DNA of 64,000 nucleotides, taken from Solibacillus isronensis. Lineage in GTDB: Bacteria; Bacillota; Bacilli; Bacillales_A; Planococcaceae. The stretch spans positions 248,001-312,000 of the forward strand of contig NZ_FVZN01000014.1 in assembly GCF_900168685.1 (NCBI RefSeq). Direction: 5' to 3'. Positions 17,579 through 25,653 of this stretch are shown here, one piece after another. The position numbers were made by a program, and so were the translations under genes. The stretch's first letter is position 1; every line of letters starts with the position of its first letter. The notes under the pieces were generated by a model. The model saw nothing but the letters and a program-made list of their open reading frames with translations, did not search any database and was not told the DNA's origin.

Positions 17579-18037
17579 TTAGAAGTTTGTGAGTAGAATG
17601 TAGAACTCTGGACGTGAAAAGTAGAAAGTTCCGGGCTTAAAGTGGAACGTGAACGGGGAAAAGTAGAAATTATCGGGTGAGAAGAAGAGGCTGCCGGTAT
17701 TAGAAGTTCATGGGCGGAAAGTAGAACTCGAGCCGTGGAAAGTAGAAAGTTCTGGGCTCAAAGTAGAACGTGAATTAGGAAAAGTAGAAACTATTGATTG
17801 AGAAGTAGAAGCGGCTGCCGGTTTTAGAAGGTTGTGGCTGGAAAGTAGAACGTCTGCCCTCGAAAGTAGAAAGTTAAAAAGTGAAAGTGGAACGCAAAGC
17901 GGGAAAAGTAGAAACTTTCGGGTGAAAAGTAGAAGAGGCTTTCAGTATTAGAAGATCTCAGTTGAAAAGTAGAACGTCCGCCCCTGAAAGTAGAATGTTT
18001 TGAGCCGAAAGTGGAACATGAAGCGAGAAAAGTAGAA
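17579..18037. repeat. 21-bp phased array with a 121-124 bp higher-order unit
   Basis: About 22 cores (mostly AAAGTAGAA, some AAAGTGGAA, and TTAGAAG at unit starts) are stepped by 21 bp between degV and comFA. Positions of the AGAA/GGAA include 17581, 17602, 17623, 17644, 17665, 17685, 17702, 17723, 17744, 17765, 17786, 17807, 17826, 17847, 17868, 17889, 17910, 17931 and 17950. A larger unit of six cores starts with TTAGAAG at 17579, 17700, 17824 and 17948 (steps 121, 124, 124). Units share phrases such as GGCTGCCGGT, AAAGTTCTGGGCT and GTGGAACGTGAA. The array is probably non-coding. A minus-strand reading gives heptads with recurring FYF/STF. Confidence 0.75.
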
Positions 18038-18144
18038 GTGTCACTGAAAATCCTACACGAATCAAATACAGATCCGCTTCTTGCCCACTTAAGTCTGAAA
18101 ATCATTTATCAAATAAACGAAATACAAATAAAGGAGCAATAATT

Positions 18145-19614
18145 ATGTCCACAACAACAACTTCATTTAAAAAATGTTATCGACTTCTCAAACCCTCAAC
18201 ACCAACCCTCTCCAGTGTTTCAAGCAACCCGATTCCTCCAATCCACACCCGCTACACCGGACTCATCCCTGAACCCGCAATCGTAAATTTCTTCACCGGT
18301 CGAATATGGTCGCGCAACCACACACCATTTCCTCAGCAAAAAATCGACACCTATATCAACCGCGGCTATTTTGAAACAACCCCCGCTGTCAGCACAACCC
18401 CAAAGCTTATTTGTCGTCGTTGTCTAAATGAACAATCGTATAAATTTGTTTCATTTCACTGTGCGAAGTGTCAAAAAGTCTGTCACTATTGCCGGCACTG
18501 TATTACGATGGGGAGAATGTGCAGCTGTGATGAATTGATTCTCTGGAAAGTCACGGAAACACGGAAACAGAAATCGCAAGTTCAGTTTGCATGGACCGGC
18601 AATCTCACCCCTCATCAGCAAAAAGCGGCGGATGAACTCGCGCAAAGTATTTCGCAGAACAGAAATCGTCTTACGCATGCAGTTTGCGGTGCTGGAAAAA
18701 CGGAGATCCTTTTTGCAGCAATTTACGATTCACTGAAAGCAGGAAAAAGAGTTTGTGTGGCAACACCTAGAACCGATGTCGTCTTAGAATTGTATCCGCG
18801 TTTTCAACAGGTGTTCCAAAAGATTACGATTCATGCGCTATACGGCGGCGCGGAAAATAACACCGAGTTTGCGCAGCTTGTTCTGGCGACAACACATCAG
18901 CTTTACCGGTTTGAGCATGCATTTGATGTCATGATTGTCGATGAAGCGGATGCCTTCCCGTACACGTATGATGAAGCATTGCAGCGTGCAGTACTGAAAG
19001 CGAAAAAAACGGATGCCCCTATTGCATTCGTTACAGCCACTCCGTCGAACAAATTGCTCCTGCAGCAAAAAACAGAAAACTGGGGCTACTCATTTATCGC
19101 AAGAAGATTCCATGGTCATCCTTTACCAGTTCCGAGGTTCCAAACGCTATGGAATTACGAGAAATTATTAAAGAAAAACAAAATCCCACAAAAGCTCAAA
19201 AGTTGGCTCGAACACAGACTTCAGAAGAACGAACCTTTCCTCATTTTCTTCCCGACAATCGAACTAATGGAACAGGCAACACCCCTCTTTCAAAAAATAG
19301 AATCTACTATTGAAAGTGTCCATTCCGAAGACCCTGATCGGAAAGAAAAAGTATTGCAATTGCGCAATGAACAACGAAAAGGTTTACTGACGACTACTAT
19401 TCTGGAGCGCGGAATCACAATTAAAAATGTCCAGGTTGCCGTAGTCGGTGCGGAAAATCCTGTTTTCACATCAAGTGCACTTATTCAAATTAGCGGAAGA
19501 GTTGGTCGAAATGTGAAGTACCCTACTGGTGATATTGTATTTTTCCACCATGGAATCACGATGGAAATGGACCGGGCACGCAATAATATATTGGAGATGA
19601 ACCGCCATGAATAA
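18145..19614 (+). CDS. comFA: Late competence DNA helicase ComFA
   Basis: 489 residues from ATG 18145 (ribosome site AAAGGAG). A zinc-binding region (about 92-130) has paired cysteines (CRRC, CAKC, CHYCRHC, CSC). A DEAD-type helicase core follows, with Walker A CGAGKTE (about 180), VATPRTDVVLELYPRF, Walker B IVDEADAFPY, FVTATPS, and helicase C motifs TTTILERGITIKNVQVAVV and QISGRVGR. ComFA helps drive incoming single-stranded DNA into the cytoplasm during transformation. It overlaps comFC by 8 bp, so the two form a translationally coupled operon. ComK control is expected from the family. I found no convincing K-box pair upstream. Confidence 0.95.
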   Translation: MSTTTTSFKKCYRLLKPSTPTLSSVSSNPIPPIHTRYTGLIPEPAIVNFFTGRIWSRNHTPFPQQKIDTYINRGYFETTPAVSTTPKLICRRCLNEQSYKFVSFHCAKCQKVCHYCRHCITMGRMCSCDELILWKVTETRKQKSQVQFAWTGNLTPHQQKAADELAQSISQNRNRLTHAVCGAGKTEILFAAIYDSLKAGKRVCVATPRTDVVLELYPRFQQVFQKITIHALYGGAENNTEFAQLVLATTHQLYRFEHAFDVMIVDEADAFPYTYDEALQRAVLKAKKTDAPIAFVTATPSNKLLLQQKTENWGYSFIARRFHGHPLPVPRFQTLWNYEKLLKKNKIPQKLKSWLEHRLQKNEPFLIFFPTIELMEQATPLFQKIESTIESVHSEDPDRKEKVLQLRNEQRKGLLTTTILERGITIKNVQVAVVGAENPVFTSSALIQISGRVGRNVKYPTGDIVFFHHGITMEMDRARNNILEMNRHE

Positions 19615-20212
19615 GCAAATCCTGAATTGCCTCTTATGTGATCGCGAGCTTCATCAAAGCATTGGTTGGAAGGAACTGCTTCTTAAAACACTGCCTCAAA
19701 CAATTTGCCCTCGCTGTGAACAACGCTTTCAACGAATCGAGATGCAACAGGAAGAGGGAGTCATATCTTTATTTCACTATAATGAAGCAATGAAAGATTA
19801 TTTGCACCGCTATAAGTTCCTTCACGATTTACTCCTTGCAAAAGTATTCAATAAAATCATCCATGAGCAGCTCAAAGACGAAACCCGCCTCATTATCCCG
19901 ATTCCGATGCACCCCGAAAATTTGAAACTAAGAACGTTTGCACATATCGATGAATTGCTGAAAGCGGCGAATATCCCGTTTGTCCACCATTTAACAAAGA
20001 TATCGAACGAACAGCAATCACTTAAAAGTAGAGAAGAACGACTAAAAACCCCACAACTTTTTGAAGTCATCAATCCAACTGCAATAAAAGATAAAAATTT
20101 ACTTGTAGTTGACGATATTTATACTACAGGGACAACATTAAACCATGCGAAAAAGGCACTGCTCGAAGCCGGTGCGAAAACAGTGGACGGATTCACATTA
20201 ATCCATGGGTAA
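19607..20212 (+). CDS. comFC: Competence phosphoribosyltransferase-like protein ComFC
   Basis: 201 residues. The N-terminal zinc ribbon (CLLC...CPRC, about 8-45) is followed by a phosphoribosyltransferase-type domain with the PRPP loop LLVVDDIYTTGTTL (about 168-181). ComFC works with ComFA in DNA uptake. The start ATG lies inside the 3' end of comFA, in another frame. In B. subtilis comFB sits between the two genes. Here it is absent and the pair is directly fused by overlap. Confidence 0.94.
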   Translation: MNKQILNCLLCDRELHQSIGWKELLLKTLPQTICPRCEQRFQRIEMQQEEGVISLFHYNEAMKDYLHRYKFLHDLLLAKVFNKIIHEQLKDETRLIIPIPMHPENLKLRTFAHIDELLKAANIPFVHHLTKISNEQQSLKSREERLKTPQLFEVINPTAIKDKNLLVVDDIYTTGTTLNHAKKALLEAGAKTVDGFTLIHG

Positions 20213-20259
20213 AAAATCGAACCTATTATTTATAAGTGAACGAGTGAGGAGGGCTAAAA

Positions 20260-20670
20260 ATGGCTGAATTAAGAAATTGCCCAGGCTGTAACGGTTTTTT
20301 TAACTACACGGGCTTGAGGGATGTTTGCCATAACTGCGCGCAAAAAGAAGAGGACCAATATCAGGAGGTGTATCGTTTCCTGCGTAAGCGTGAAAACCGT
20401 GCAGCGAATGTCGACCGAATTGTCGAGGCAACAGGGGTTGAGCGGGACTTGCTCTATAAATGGGTGCGAAAAGGGCGGCTGCACACGGCGATGTTTCCGA
20501 ACCTTGGCTACCCGTGTGACAACTGCGGTCGTTTAACCACTACAGGGAAACTATGCGAGAAATGCCAAAATGAATTAAAATCAGAATTGCGTACATTGGA
20601 AGCAGCACAGGAATTCCGAGAAGAGATGAAGCGTCAAAAACGTGCAACTTATCTCTCTATAAAAAAATAA
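20260..20670 (+). CDS. yvyF: Flagellar operon protein YvyF (TIGR03826 type)
   Basis: 136 residues. Two Cys pairs occur near the N-terminus (CPGC at 8, CHNC at 23) and two near residue 85-105 (CDNC, CEKC), so it is probably zinc binding. A helix-turn-helix-like middle (NVDRIVEATGVERDLLYKWVRKGRL) separates them. The C-terminus is a charged helix. It is the usual first gene of the flgM operon in Bacillales and has been linked to flagellar regulation, but its molecular function is not established. Here a terminator separates it from flgM. Ribosome site GAGGAGGG precedes the ATG. Confidence 0.88.
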   Translation: MAELRNCPGCNGFFNYTGLRDVCHNCAQKEEDQYQEVYRFLRKRENRAANVDRIVEATGVERDLLYKWVRKGRLHTAMFPNLGYPCDNCGRLTTTGKLCEKCQNELKSELRTLEAAQEFREEMKRQKRATYLSIKK

Positions 20671-20677
20671 TTTTCGT

Positions 20678-20715
20678 AAAACGAAGTCGTTTGAATAGGA
20701 CTTCGTTTTTATTTT
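20678..20715 (+). terminator. Terminator between yvyF and flgM
   Basis: AAACGAAGTC (20678-20687) / GACTTCGTTT (20699-20708) followed by TTATTTTT. Confidence 0.9.
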
Positions 20716-20770
20716 TCGTAAAATGAACATAATAAAATACTACATAAGTCCAGTTTTTTGCGATAAAGCA

Positions 20771-20797
20771 TAAACAATTGGATGAAGCAGTCGAAAT
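20771..20797 (+). promoter_or_regulatory. Candidate sigma-D promoter of flgM
   Basis: TAAA (20771-20774), 15-bp spacer, GTCGAAAT (20790-20797). The sigma-D consensus is TAAA-N15-GCCGATAT, so six of eight -10 bases match. It lies 41 bp before flgM, just after the upstream terminator. Confidence 0.5.
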
Positions 20798-20837
20798 ATA
20801 AACTATACAGCTTATATTTGAGAGGAGGTCCATAAAG

Positions 20838-21101
20838 ATGAAGATTAATCCAATCGGTTTGCAAGGAATCAATCTGTACAACAAGCAGGCACGTCCTGTG
20901 AAAACTACTGAAACTCAAAAATCATTTGCAGACCAGATCGAAATTTCAACAAAAGCAAAAGAGATGCAGGCGAATTCGACCTATGCAAATGAGCGTGCAG
21001 AACGTGTGAAAAAAATTAAAGAAGATATTGATTCTGGAAACTACAAGGTAGACGCAAAGCAGGTTGCTGAAGACATGCTCAAATTCTACCGCGGCAAATA
21101 A
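20838..21101 (+). CDS. flgM: Anti-sigma-D factor FlgM
   Basis: 87 residues, charged and probably partly disordered at the N-terminus. The C-terminal helices hold the sigma-binding segment ERVKKIKEDIDSGNYKVDAKQVAEDML. FlgM holds sigma-D inactive until the hook is complete and FlgM is exported or otherwise removed. Ribosome site AGAGGAGG precedes the ATG. It is followed after 33 bp by flgN, as in the B. subtilis flgM-yvyG-flgK-flgL operon. Confidence 0.93.
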   Translation: MKINPIGLQGINLYNKQARPVKTTETQKSFADQIEISTKAKEMQANSTYANERAERVKKIKEDIDSGNYKVDAKQVAEDMLKFYRGK

Positions 21102-21134
21102 CGGAAATTCTACAAGCAAGGGAGCGCTAAATAC

Positions 21135-21641
21135 ATGTCAATTGCCACAATTGTCGTCACGCTGGGGAAGCTAGAGAAAATGCATAAAAGTCTGCTGGAA
21201 CTAGCGCTTGCGAAAACGGAATACATTAAGCAAGGTGATATGGAAAAGTTGGATCAGCTCATCAAAAGTGAGCAGGCACATGTAGCGGCAATTAACACAC
21301 TTGAACAACAGCGTCAGGCGATGGTAACGGATTACCTCCGAGCAAAAGGAATTGCTCTCACTGACACACCGTCTGTTGCCGATGTGATAAAGGCCGCTGA
21401 AAACGGCGAATCCACAAAAGAACTGGTCAGTGTGCGCGAACGATTAATTGCGTTGCTTGATCAGTTGAAGATGCAAAATGATTTGAACCAGAAACTGGTG
21501 ATGAACTCATTGCAGTTTATTAACATTACATTGGATGCCATGCGTCCGCAGCAACGTACCGAGCAGTTCAATTATTCCGGTGCGGAAGTCCGCGGAAATG
21601 CTGAAGTTGCAAAACGTTCGTTCAATGAATTTAAAGCCTAA
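21135..21641 (+). CDS. flgN: Flagellar export chaperone FlgN (YvyG)
   Basis: 168 residues, nearly all alpha-helical. A conserved N-terminal heptad region (LEKMHKSLLELALAKTEYIKQGD) and the family core EQAHVAAINTLEQQRQ are present. The C-terminus (QKLVMNSLQFINITLDAM) is the expected FlgK/FlgL-binding segment. FlgN chaperones the hook-junction proteins encoded just downstream. Assignment rests on helical pattern and position. Confidence 0.88.
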   Translation: MSIATIVVTLGKLEKMHKSLLELALAKTEYIKQGDMEKLDQLIKSEQAHVAAINTLEQQRQAMVTDYLRAKGIALTDTPSVADVIKAAENGESTKELVSVRERLIALLDQLKMQNDLNQKLVMNSLQFINITLDAMRPQQRTEQFNYSGAEVRGNAEVAKRSFNEFKA

Positions 21642-21642
21642 T

Positions 21643-21690
21643 CGCATGTAAGCTTCCGCATGCTGCGGGGGCGATACATGCGTTTTTTTA
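21643..21690 (+). terminator. Hairpin between flgN and flgK (partial terminator)
   Basis: CGCATGTA (21643-21650) / TACATGCG (21675-21682) then TTTTTTTA. Since flgK has no clear promoter of its own in the remaining 54 bp, this may attenuate rather than stop the operon. Confidence 0.75.
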
Positions 21691-21743
21691 TGGAAAGAAT
21701 ATTGGAATTTATATATAAACACACTTAAAAGGGAGGTCCTGCA

Positions 21744-23330
21744 ATGCGTTCAACATTTATGGGACTTGAAGCAAGCAAGCGCGGTCTATTCACGCAGCAA
21801 TCAGCGCTTTACACAACAGGACATAATATTTCAAATGCCAATACAGATGGCTATTCGCGTCAGCGCGTAAATATGGAAACAACACCGGGATTCCCGAGTC
21901 CGGGTTTAAATACAGGTAAATCAGCAGGACATATCGGAACAGGGGTACAGGCGCATTCTGTACAGCGGATTCGTGATAGTTTCGTTGATCAGCAATACAG
22001 ACAGGAAACGCATAAACTTGGTTACTGGCAGACAAGATCGCATTCTATCAGTCAACTGGAAGATGTGCTAAATGAGCCATCTGACTACGGGTTGTCAGAA
22101 TCATTGAATGAGCTATGGAATTCGCTGCAGGATTTAAATGTCCATCCGGAAAACGGCGGATCGCGTGCGGTTGTCGTACAGCGCGGGATTGCCGTGGCGG
22201 ATTCTTTCCACTACATGTATAACTCGATTAAAAAAATCCAGGACAATGCAGGTGCGGAAATCGGTATTCAGTTAAGAGATGCGAACTCGATTTTGAAGCA
22301 AATTGGTGATTTAAATGCACAAATCCAGACAATCGAACCGAATGGCTATATGCCGAACGATTTATATGATGCGCGTGATAATTTAATAGATGAGCTGGCG
22401 ACTCACTTCCCGATTGAAGTGAAGCGTTCGGAAAAGGGTTCAGGCGGAAATTCTTTAGCGATTGCAGAAGGACCTGTTACCGTTTCACTTATTTTAAAAG
22501 ACGGCTCAAAGCTTAAACTGGTAGACGGGAAAGATTATGCACAGTTCCGTACAGATGGAGCGGATGATGGCGTCACACCAACTGGCGATATGACAGGAAT
22601 TTCCCTTGTGAAAATGGACAAAGACGGAAATGATACTGCACTCCCGGCTGATTGGTCTCAAACAGGCACTACTGTCGATATTAACGACTTTAGCGATCTC
22701 GGGAAATTTAAATCATTAGTCAATTCCTACGGTTATACAAACAATAACAGTGAGACAACAGGTCTTTTTCCGGAAATGATTAATAAATTGAATGACATGG
22801 CCAAAGCTTTTTCTGAAAAGTTCAATGAAATCCACAAAAGCGGAACGGGTTTAGAGGGCAACCAAGGTGTAGACTTCTTCATATCAAATGATCCGCTAGT
22901 ACCGGGCATTACAGCAGAAAACATCTCTGTGTCTGACACAATCATAAAAGATCCGAACAAAATCGCGGCTTCAGATTCAGATGTCGGCAATCCAGAAGCA
23001 GGAAACGGTAATAATGCGCTTCTTCTGGCCAACATGAAATTTAATTCGCTGGAAGAGCTGGATCATCTGAGTGTCCAAACCTACTTCGAAGGGCTGATCG
23101 GCCAGCTCGGTGTAGATGGTCAGCAGGCGACACGACTTGAATACAATGCAGAGACACTTCAGCAGGCGGTGAAAGAACGCCGTGACTCGGTAAGTTCTGT
23201 ATCAATTGATGAAGAAATGACAAATATGATTACATTCCAGCAGGCGTACAATGCCAATGCCCGTATGATTACCGTAATCGATGAAACACTCGATAAAATC
23301 ATCAACGGTATGGGCCGCGCCGGATTATAG
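21744..23330 (+). CDS. flgK: Flagellar hook-associated protein FlgK (HAP1)
   Basis: 528 residues. The axial-protein N-terminus MRSTFMGLEASKRGLFTQQS...TTGHNISNANTDGYSRQRV and the C-terminal helix SVSIDEEMTNMITFQQAYNANARMITVIDETLDKIINGMG are both intact. The middle (about 210-410) is the variable surface region. FlgK forms the first hook-filament junction ring. It is 13 bp ahead of flgL, with ribosome site GGGAGG. Confidence 0.97.
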   Translation: MRSTFMGLEASKRGLFTQQSALYTTGHNISNANTDGYSRQRVNMETTPGFPSPGLNTGKSAGHIGTGVQAHSVQRIRDSFVDQQYRQETHKLGYWQTRSHSISQLEDVLNEPSDYGLSESLNELWNSLQDLNVHPENGGSRAVVVQRGIAVADSFHYMYNSIKKIQDNAGAEIGIQLRDANSILKQIGDLNAQIQTIEPNGYMPNDLYDARDNLIDELATHFPIEVKRSEKGSGGNSLAIAEGPVTVSLILKDGSKLKLVDGKDYAQFRTDGADDGVTPTGDMTGISLVKMDKDGNDTALPADWSQTGTTVDINDFSDLGKFKSLVNSYGYTNNNSETTGLFPEMINKLNDMAKAFSEKFNEIHKSGTGLEGNQGVDFFISNDPLVPGITAENISVSDTIIKDPNKIAASDSDVGNPEAGNGNNALLLANMKFNSLEELDHLSVQTYFEGLIGQLGVDGQQATRLEYNAETLQQAVKERRDSVSSVSIDEEMTNMITFQQAYNANARMITVIDETLDKIINGMGRAGL

Positions 23331-23343
23331 GAGGTAGACCAAA

Positions 23344-24219
23344 ATGCGTGTGACACAATCAATGCTTTCAGGCAATATGCTGCGTAATTTATCAAACAGC
23401 TATTCAGCAATGGGCAAACTTCAGGAGCAGGTCAACACAGGGAAAAAAGTGAACCGTCCATCAGATGATCCTGTAACTGCGATGAAAGGAATCAACTACC
23501 GTGCCGAGCTGAACAATGTTGAGCAATTTTCCCGCAATATCGGTGAAGCGTATAACTGGCTTGATACGACAGACGACACATATGATAAAATCGGTTCTGC
23601 TCTGCAGCGCGCGAACGAATTGATGGTACAGGCTTCATCGGATTCAGCCAATGCTGACGACCGCAAAAAAATAGACAACGAGCTTCAACAATTACGTGAG
23701 CATGTACAAAACTTGGCCAACACGAAAATCGGAGACCGCTATATTTTCAGCGGGACTAAAACAACAACGGCTCCTTTCGATGGAGAAAAGTATGCCAATG
23801 ATAAATCGTTTAAAAATACGATTGAAATTGAAGTGTTTACCGGGATTATGCTGCCGATCAATGTAACACCAATCGATATGTTTAAAGAGATCGATACGAT
23901 GTTTGCGGATATCAGTACTGCGATTGAAGGAAATGCTCCAGGCAGTGATTTATCGAAACACCTTTCAACAATTGACAAAAACATGAATAAACTCCTTGAA
24001 GCAAGAGCAGGTGTCGGTGCACGTCAAAACCGTATAGAATTAATGGATACAAGATTGCAGTCACAGGAATTGATTGCGACTAAGCGCATGTCTGAAAACG
24101 AAGACATCGACTACGAAAAAACGATTACACAAATGATTACACAGGAATCAATTCACCGTGCCGCTTTATCGGTAGGGGCAAAAATCATTCAGCCATCATT
24201 AGCAGACTTTTTAAGATAA
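23344..24219 (+). CDS. flgL: Flagellar hook-associated protein FlgL (HAP3)
   Basis: 291 residues with flagellin-like ends: MRVTQSMLSGNMLRNLSNSY at the N-terminus and a C-terminal coiled helix with MSENEDIDYEKTITQMITQES. RPSDDPV and RYIFSGTKT are typical FlgL signatures. FlgL forms the second junction ring on which the flagellin filament starts. It is translationally close to flgK (GGAGG inside the 13-bp gap). Confidence 0.96.
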   Translation: MRVTQSMLSGNMLRNLSNSYSAMGKLQEQVNTGKKVNRPSDDPVTAMKGINYRAELNNVEQFSRNIGEAYNWLDTTDDTYDKIGSALQRANELMVQASSDSANADDRKKIDNELQQLREHVQNLANTKIGDRYIFSGTKTTTAPFDGEKYANDKSFKNTIEIEVFTGIMLPINVTPIDMFKEIDTMFADISTAIEGNAPGSDLSKHLSTIDKNMNKLLEARAGVGARQNRIELMDTRLQSQELIATKRMSENEDIDYEKTITQMITQESIHRAALSVGAKIIQPSLADFLR

Positions 24220-24221
24220 TG

Positions 24222-24259
24222 AAAAAGCGTTTGGACACATTGTGCCAAGCGCTTTCTTT
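24222..24259 (+). terminator. Hairpin between flgL and yviE
   Basis: AAAAGCGTTTGG / CCAAGCGCTTT with TTTA after it. It may reduce read-through into yviE-fliW-csrA, since the ribosome site of yviE follows at once. Confidence 0.5.
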
Positions 24260-24274
24260 AAAGGGAGGGACAAC

Positions 24275-24829
24275 ATGAATATCCCGCAAATACAACTACA
24301 GACAACAAGAGGGCAAATCGGACTGACAACAAAAAAACCGGTCCAGCAAATTGAGCAGCCAAAAGCCGAGTTGTATCTGCAGCAGCCAAAAGCCGAGATG
24401 TCAATCCGCACAACTAAGTCGAAACTGACCAGTGATACAGTGGAAATGCGCGAAAGCCTCGATTTAAAAAGCTCGGCTAGCCGGACAGCAGAAGTTGCCC
24501 AGTACAGTGCGCAAACCGCAATGGAAGGACTAGCAAGACGCGTTCAGGAAGGCGGCGAGCTCATGAAGATTGAAAACGGCGGCAATCCGTTGGCAGAACA
24601 GGCGAAAAGAACAGGAAAACAACCATATTCCAGCTTAGGAATTAAATTTATCCCGCAGGCCGGTAGTGTCAAAATAAGTTTCACACCGGGTTCAGCAGAT
24701 ACTCAAGTGGAGTCGCAAAAGGTGATCAACAATACGAAAACAAACAAGCCAATCCATACCTATACACCGGGGAAAGTGAATGTGGAAATGCTGCAGCACC
24801 CGTCTCTGAAAATCGATTGGCATATATAA
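24275..24829 (+). CDS. yviE: DUF6470-type protein YviE
   Basis: 184 residues from ATG 24275 (ribosome site AGGGAGGG). The N-terminus NIPQIQLQTTRGQIGLTT is typical of the YviE family. It is followed by a tandem phrase QPKAEL...QPKAEM (about 26-42) and a hydrophilic body ending in MLQHPSLKIDWHI. The family occurs between flgL and fliW in many Bacillales, with no agreed biochemical function. The stop lies 11 bp before the fliW start used here. Confidence 0.85.
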   Translation: MNIPQIQLQTTRGQIGLTTKKPVQQIEQPKAELYLQQPKAEMSIRTTKSKLTSDTVEMRESLDLKSSASRTAEVAQYSAQTAMEGLARRVQEGGELMKIENGGNPLAEQAKRTGKQPYSSLGIKFIPQAGSVKISFTPGSADTQVESQKVINNTKTNKPIHTYTPGKVNVEMLQHPSLKIDWHI

Positions 24830-24840
24830 AGGAGAATATG

Positions 24841-25275
24841 ATGAACATTACAACTGCCTATATGGGCGAAGTCGAACTCAATCCGTCGCAAATTATAAAA
24901 TTCGAGCACGGTCTGCCCGGGTTTGAAGGTGAAAAAGAATTTATTCAGCTGCCATTGTCGGAGGGAAGCGCATTCCAGGCATTGCAGTCCGTGAATACCC
25001 CGGAATTGGCATTTATTATTACAACACCGTACGCTGCAGTGGCCGATTACAGCTTTGAGCTGGATGAGTCTGTTACGAAAGCGCTGGCTATTAACAGCAA
25101 TAAAGAGGTCGCGGTTTTTGCGATTGTCTCTTTAAAGGACACACTGGAAGCCTCAACGGTGAATTTAAAGGCACCGATTATTTTGAATACGGAAAACCAA
25201 AAAGCAAAGCAGATTATTCTGCAGGAAGACTACGCCATTCGCCACAAATTAATTGCAGAAAAGAAGGAGGTATGA
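24841..25275 (+). CDS. fliW: Flagellar assembly factor FliW
   Basis: 144 residues from ATG 24841, chosen for 6-bp spacing to AAGGAG (an ATG one codon earlier is possible). It carries the family core: FEHGLPGFEGEKEFIQLPL at the N-terminus, a middle with LAFIITTP, and TVNLKAPIILNTENQKAKQIILQEDYAIRH near the end. FliW binds flagellin in the cytoplasm. When flagellin is exported, FliW is freed, binds CsrA and relieves CsrA repression of hag mRNA. Csr and hag follow directly, so the whole regulatory loop is contiguous. Confidence 0.96.
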   Translation: MNITTAYMGEVELNPSQIIKFEHGLPGFEGEKEFIQLPLSEGSAFQALQSVNTPELAFIITTPYAAVADYSFELDESVTKALAINSNKEVAVFAIVSLKDTLEASTVNLKAPIILNTENQKAKQIILQEDYAIRHKLIAEKKEV

Positions 25276-25279
25276 ACAC

Positions 25280-25492
25280 ATGCTGGTATTAACACGGAAA
25301 GTAGGCGAAACGATCTGGATCGATGAGGAGATTGAAATCGTCATCACAGAAGTCAAAGGCGACCAGATAAAAGTAGGCATCCGGGCACCAAGGCATGTGG
25401 ACATCATCCGCGGTGAGTTGAGGAAGGATATTTCCGATTCTAATACAGAGGCGGCAGTGAAAGATTTATCGCTGTTTGATAGATTGAAGTAA
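25280..25492 (+). CDS. csrA: Carbon storage/translation regulator CsrA
   Basis: 70 residues, the normal length, from ATG 25280 (ribosome site AAGGAGG). The N-terminus MLVLTRKVGETIWIDEEI and the RNA-contact box RAPRHVDIIRGEL are conserved. The dimer binds ANGGA-containing hairpins and blocks ribosome access. Its known target in Bacillus, the hag leader, lies 120 bp downstream with a strong match (25614-25648). Confidence 0.97.
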   Translation: MLVLTRKVGETIWIDEEIEIVITEVKGDQIKVGIRAPRHVDIIRGELRKDISDSNTEAAVKDLSLFDRLK

Positions 25493-25520
25493 GATACGTA
25501 AAAAAAGATTAGAAAACTAT

Positions 25521-25546
25521 TAAACAAAAATTAGTTCGTCCGATAT
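25521..25546 (+). promoter_or_regulatory. Sigma-D promoter of hag
   Basis: TAAA (25521-25524), 14-bp spacer, TCCGATAT (25539-25546). Seven of eight -10 bases match GCCGATAT. Transcription would begin near 25553, giving a leader of about 100 nt. Confidence 0.8.
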
Positions 25547-25613
25547 TAATAGTGTCAGCAAGAGAAGCACGACCGGCCGGCTAACTACTCTTCTACATAA
25601 AACACAATTTGCC

Positions 25614-25648
25614 TACAAGGACGTGGGTCAAACATTCCAGGGAGGAAA
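25614..25648 (+). promoter_or_regulatory. CsrA-binding sites in the hag leader
   Basis: TACAAGGACGTG (25614-25625) nearly matches the optimal CsrA motif RUACARGGAUGU. A second GGA-type element, CAGGGAGGAA (25639-25648), overlaps the hag ribosome site. The two-site layout with one on the Shine-Dalgarno is that known for B. subtilis hag. Confidence 0.75.
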
Positions 25649-25653
25649 TTATA

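Noticed and set aside
17579-18037. Possible CRISPR array
   Set aside because: Conserved cores are only 7-10 bp at 21-bp steps. There are no 23-47 bp direct repeats with unique spacers, and no cas genes nearby.
17824-18105. Minus-strand open frame of 93 codons with FYF/STF heptads
   Set aside because: It follows the 21-bp array exactly and has no ribosome site. The heptads are a by-product of the repeat period.
18050-18144. ComK boxes (AAAA-N5-TTTT pairs) before comFA
   Set aside because: Only partial matches such as AAAATCATTTAT are present. Not enough to annotate, although regulation by ComK is expected.
19590-19620. comFB between comFA and comFC
   Set aside because: The two genes overlap by 8 bp, so there is no room for it. 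It is absent at this locus.
25609-25653. TTG start 15 codons before the chosen hag ATG
   Set aside because: It would translate through the CsrA site and the ribosome site. The ATG at 25654 gives the conserved flagellin N-terminus MRINHNIAAL.
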